DNA from: Dioscorea cayenensis subsp. rotundata
Lineage: Eukaryota > Streptophyta > Magnoliopsida > Dioscoreales > Dioscoreaceae
Length of the DNA: 64,000 nucleotides
Assembly: GCF_009730915.1 (NCBI RefSeq)
Contig: NC_052489.1
Coordinates: 28,885,916 to 28,949,915 of the forward strand
Direction: 5' to 3'
The notes under the pieces are model-generated. The model ran no database searches, was not told the origin of the DNA, and saw only the letters and a list, made by a program, of their open reading frames with translations. Every line of letters begins with the position of its first letter. Within the stretch, counting starts at the first letter, position 1. Both the position numbers and the translations under genes were made by a program. Shown here in pieces: positions 60,201 to 64,000 of this stretch.

Positions 60201-60743
60201 TCAAAAACAAACAAAGCATCTCACCTTGAGATGAACCTCACCGATAGGCTTCCGTCGGAGGTGTGAACAATGATGTTTTCTATGGCGACCGATGCGGCGG
60301 ATCGACTCGTCGCCGATGACTTTCGATCCCTTCTCCGTCTCCTTATTAACCTCGATGCGATCAGGGCCATGGATCTTATAGTAGGAGAGCACGCCATCCT
60401 GAAGAACAAACCACCTAGGCCGCCATCCTTTCCCATAATTCACCCACTTATAGAGGATCCCAGAGATCCCACTACCCACAACGTCGTTCAACTTCACCTG
60501 TCCGCCAGGAGGGAGGAGGCCTTCATGGAAGGAAGCTCTCAGAGGGGCAGAGAACTCGACGCGGGGGGCTTGACGGCCGTGATCGCTTGAAGACCAGCGG
60601 AGGGCATTGGGTTGGAGCTGTTTGGTGATATGGGGGTCGCGTGGAATGGGATCGGCGGCAGGGGGAGGGGGCATGGGGGGAAGAGGAGGGGAAGGTGCAG
60701 CGGGGGACACGGGGACTGGAGGAGCGCAGCAGAAGGAATGCAT
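54240..60743 (-). CDS. Oxysterol-binding-protein-related protein, ORP1-type (PH + OSBP domains; frame disrupted as written)
   Basis: Ten exons on the minus strand: 60743-60225, 60127-59771, 58438-58339, 57273-56823, 56174-56019, 55769-55601, 55502-55362, 54990-54759, 54666-54553, 54411-54240, all GT-AG. Start [11 protein letters not shown] at 60743. Exon 1 holds the PH domain ([20 protein letters not shown]) and exon 2 ends in a Leu/Gln-rich coiled coil. Exon 4 has an acidic linker then [16 protein letters not shown]. Exons 4-10 form the lipid-binding OSBP domain with the EKVSHHP signature at the exon 5/6 junction, [30 protein letters not shown], and terminal [20 protein letters not shown]. 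ORPs move sterols or PI4P between membranes at contact sites. Extra bases at 57166-57170, 57024-57026, 55755-55758, 54795-54798 and three runs in exon 10 (54400-54406, 54386-54389, 54366-54369) break the frame, all in homopolymers. I treat it as a real gene with sequence errors. Confidence -1.
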
Positions 60744-60816
60744 CAACGAAGGCGAAGGTGCAAGGGATGGAGAGGAGGGCGCTACGGCGTCGGCGCGGGG
60801 AGCGCGAGGGGCGGTT

Positions 60817-60840
60817 GAGAGAGAGAGAGAGAGAGAGAGA
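60817..60840. repeat. (GA)n microsatellite in the ORP 5'UTR region
   Basis: Twelve GA units, 74 bp upstream of the ORP start; on the gene strand this is a (CT)n tract, common in plant 5' leaders. Confidence -1.
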
Positions 60841-63800
60841 CGCGGAGGTGGGCGAAGATATAGGAAGGGACGATGACGAGAAGACGTACCGAGTCAGCGA
60901 GGGTGACACGGTTTAGATTCGGGTTTGGGTTTGGTTTGGGTTTTGGGATTGGGTGGAATCAAGTAAGGATCAAAGGGAAGGATGTGGTCAAAGATGCTTG
61001 TCAGTTTGACTGGTGGGCGATGGTGTTGTGTGGGGCTCGTTTGTTTCTGCATTTATGTTTGTGCTTTGAGATTCGGGGATTTTATTTGAGATGGACAAAT
61101 GGGTTGGTGAAAAATTGGTGAGTTTTTGTGGTGATTATTTATTTATTTATTTATTATTATTTGGTATTTTAAAAAAATATGGATAAATTATTTTGTTATT
61201 TTATACTTGATCTTTTAGCTATGGAAGGTGTTAAGATTTTTTTATTCAAAAAATTAAATAATAAATTAATTTAATACATTTGGTATTGAAGTGTATTTTG
61301 TTTGTATTTGTTGATAAAAAGTAAATTTACAAATAACATTAACAAAAATTAATTAAAAAAAAAAAGAGAAATACCAGGAAAAGGACAAAGGAGAAGAAGT
61401 AGGGGAAGAAGAAGAAGAAAAACAGTACAAAAATAAATGATGAAGCATAATGTAGTGAGTTTAAAAGATGAAGGCAACCCTAATTGATAAAGAATCATGT
61501 CAAACAAACAATTACATCACCTCAAAACATCAATTCAAGATCTAGTGATAGAGAAGAAAGAGTATGTGTATGGGCAAAAAGGTCCTAATAAGGCACCTGC
61601 CCAGACTAGGTACTATTAGAATTTCAAAGGCTGGGGTACCCTGCACTTGGATTTCAAGTAGCCAATCAATTGGTCCTTTTTGTGTTAATGACCAGAGCTT
61701 TCTTCCTTTCTTTTCTTTCTTTCTTTTTCTTTTTTTCTTTTTTATTTTTTTTTAAATATTTTTTTAATCATTTTTAATATTTATTTATTTATTTATGAGG
61801 AAAAGAGAAGAGAGGGAGCGTGATCCCAGGAAAACCGCACGCTTGGTTTAGAATCGGACTCATGCACAGTACAACACGCAACACCTTTTTAGGCTCGTTT
61901 ATCACACACACACATAACAACGTGGCTTCACGGATGTTGCCAACTAATCCAACGTGCCACCATGCCTTCATTTTTTTTTATTTAATATATATATATATTA
62001 TATTTTATATAGTTATTTATCAGAGATTGATAATAAGATTTTGCTAACAGGAAAGTCGTTTATCTTATCTATAAAAGAAATACGAATATAATTTAAAAGA
62101 AATAAATTTGACTAATAATATTTATGAGTAAACGTGATATTTCAGATATAACTGGCGTGGATAATTTTTTTATATCGATGAATAATTATTTATTTGTTTT
62201 TGTATGTACTACAAAAATTGCAGAAAAATAGAGAATATTCATGAAATACGCTCTTTTATACTATCAAAACTTAAATTTCTCATCACAGCATCACCCATTT
62301 AAGAATTAAATACACACTAGCTATTTAAAAAAGGGAAAAAAAACAGAACAATTACAACAAACTACAAACTAATTAAATTTCTAAAATACACTAAAAAAAA
62401 TCAAAGTGATTTTAACCAAAAAAAAAAAAAATTGCACCCAAATGTTGTAAAGGTAAACTGATTAATAATAAATAAATAAAAGAATAGATAGATAGATAGA
62501 TATGAAATAGTGAAGTTGGGTGGCAATGAAAAAGAAAGAGGGGGTGTGTGTGAACTGTGAAGAAGTGGGAAGGGGGGCATGAGGACCAGTCAAAGAGTGT
62601 ACTCATGTTGTGATGATGATGGTGGGCGGCGCCCATCATCACATGAAGAGTGAGTTGAGGCAGGTGGTTCTCACGTGGGATTCCCGTGCGTTTTTCCTAC
62701 TTAGCCAATCCAATCTTAAAACCCACTTAAATCATTAACCATGTCTCTTCCCAAGCCATAACCCAAGTAGGCCAAGGGAACCTGTCTCCTCAAACACTCA
62801 TTCTTCATTAAACTATTTAAATAAATGCCATCTCAACAACTATTTTCGGAAAAGACATTAACTACAACCCAAAACCTTAATAAATATAAATAAAAATGTA
62901 ATAATATTTTTTTTTAAAAAAAGTACTACTATTGTAACAAGAGACCTAAAATTGGTTCAACTTGTTTGATTTCACATCAACATAGAGAGCAATTATTTTT
63001 TAAAAAATTTAAAAAAAATACAAAAAATTAATAATAATCTCTAAATTACAAGAAAACAAATGAATAGTGGTGAGGTCTGTTTTATATTGTTATTATCATC
63101 ATTCTTTGTTTAGAGAACTAATTTGAATGGTTCTTAGGCATAAAGATCCAACTAAATAGTAATATGTCCATAAACAAATAGAAAACTCTCACCAAACATA
63201 GGAGAAAATCATTAAATAAAACAACCAACACATCAATCAAGTTTAGTAAGATGAAAGAGTAATTAGAGAAGCTCATAAGAAAAGCAAAGTCTTGGGAAAG
63301 CATGCATAGTGCTTTACCATATTCTCTTTGAGAATGGAAAGCTAAGCAAAGTGGGGGGGAAGATTACAAGCTTAGGAGCCAAGCATGCTTATTCTCTCTA
63401 ATGAAGGCAAACACTTAAAAATTTATAGTGACCCACTTCCTCTACAAAAAGGAAATAGGCCACACACTATGTCCTCTATTCAATCATGGTCTAGGATTCC
63501 TATCACTAGAGAGGTTCATTAACACAATACACATAGCCTTGAATTCAATATCCTGTAAAGATCTGTTGTTTGGCTGGCATCCATATTTGTTCAACGAGAT
63601 TAAGCACTAATTAGGAGAGCTGAATTCATTTGTACAAATGCAAATGCAAATGCTAATAATAAAAAAGAAAAAGAAAACAGCTTCAATTATTTATTGGCCA
63701 AGCAATTCAAAAAAGGTCAATTGTCTGATTGATTGACAAGCTGGTATATTCTTTGCTTCTTGTAGGTGATGGGATGTGATATTTTGCTAGGAAAAATCAG

Positions 63801-64000
63801 CTGCAGCTGTTCTACGATTCTTAGCTAATAATGGAAAGATTCACTATTAAACAAGCTATTAAAGAAAATCACAAGTTAGGGTGTCTAATCTCTGTCATTT
63901 TCAAGCTAATATTTGCCATACCACTAATACTCTAATCATTCTCAGCTTTTCTCTTTTAATGTCAGTATCAACTGTGTTTGTGAGCAAACAGAAAGAATAT
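60841..64000. other. Intergenic, right end of window
   Basis: 60841-60960 probably holds the ORP promoter. The rest is AT-rich with (ATAG)n at 62484-62502 and many poly-A/T runs. A G-box-like CACGTG lies near 62672 in a GC-richer patch, with no gene attached. 63110-63650 has short frames but no recognisable protein. Confidence -1.
62484..62502. repeat. (ATAG)n microsatellite
   Basis: Short GATA/ATAG tandem run (AATAGATAGATAGATAGATA). Confidence -1.

Noticed and set aside
54240..60743. PIP5K and ORP as a phosphoinositide gene cluster
   Set aside because: Adjacent and same strand but 5 kb apart with independent promoters; two genes are not evidence of a cluster.
60270..60916. Plus-strand open frames opposite the ORP first exon
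   Set aside because: Low-complexity Gly/Arg/Glu antisense products of a Pro-rich and PH-domain exon.
63428..63610. 60-residue frame near the right edge
   Set aside because: No domain or supporting exon; could be a transposon scrap but cannot be supported.
1..64000. CRISPR arrays, operons, bacterial-type defence systems
   Set aside because: Plant nuclear DNA; no regularly spaced repeats with unique spacers were seen.

Overview
The window is nuclear DNA of a flowering plant. It has canonical GT-AG introns, AT-rich intergenic DNA, Ty1/copia elements, long solo LTRs, L1-type LINE debris, a CACTA end and tRNA-derived SINEs. The first exons of the three long host genes are very GC-rich and later exons AT-rich, a 5'-3' gradient typical of monocots. 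A non-grass monocot is my weak guess; no species can be named. There is a 1000-N assembly gap at 41845-42844.

Layout. 1-2405 (-): 5' part of an MPS1/TTK-type spindle-checkpoint kinase that runs off the left edge. 3436-8002: a degenerate Ty1/copia element. 8190-13216 and 23310-33085: two copies of a segmental duplication, each ending in a CYP81-type cytochrome P450. Copy 1 (11353-13025) is open but has Ser where the heme-ligand Cys should be. Copy 2 (31329-32968) keeps the Cys but is frameshifted. 13217-14345: CACTA and LINE remnants. 15038-29746: a graveyard of five long solo-LTR-like elements, one nested in another, one splitting the last exon of a group III WRKY gene, and two inserted into duplication unit 2 with perfect target duplications. 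34401-39218: a young but coding-dead copia element with a perfect 5-bp target duplication. 39630-40560: LINE ORF2 3' fragment. 45592-49267 (-): MORN-repeat phosphatidylinositol-4-phosphate 5-kinase. 54240-60743 (-): PH-domain oxysterol-binding-protein-related protein of the ORP1 type. The remainder is AT-rich intergenic DNA with microsatellites.

The host genes do not form a functional cluster. The P4P5-kinase and the ORP both act on phosphoinositide or sterol membrane biology and lie 5 kb apart on the same strand; this is probably coincidence.

A recurring feature is that otherwise well conserved exons (PIP5K, ORP, P450 copy 2, copia LTR) are broken almost only by one or two extra bases in homopolymer runs while splice sites stay perfect. 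This looks more like base-calling error than biological decay, so gene or pseudogene status should be judged with that in mind. I found no convincing previously undescribed system; the best leads are the Cys-to-Ser P450, the transposon-split WRKY gene and the duplication history. [Form note: the original answer gave no confidence values for features; -1 marks each as not stated.]
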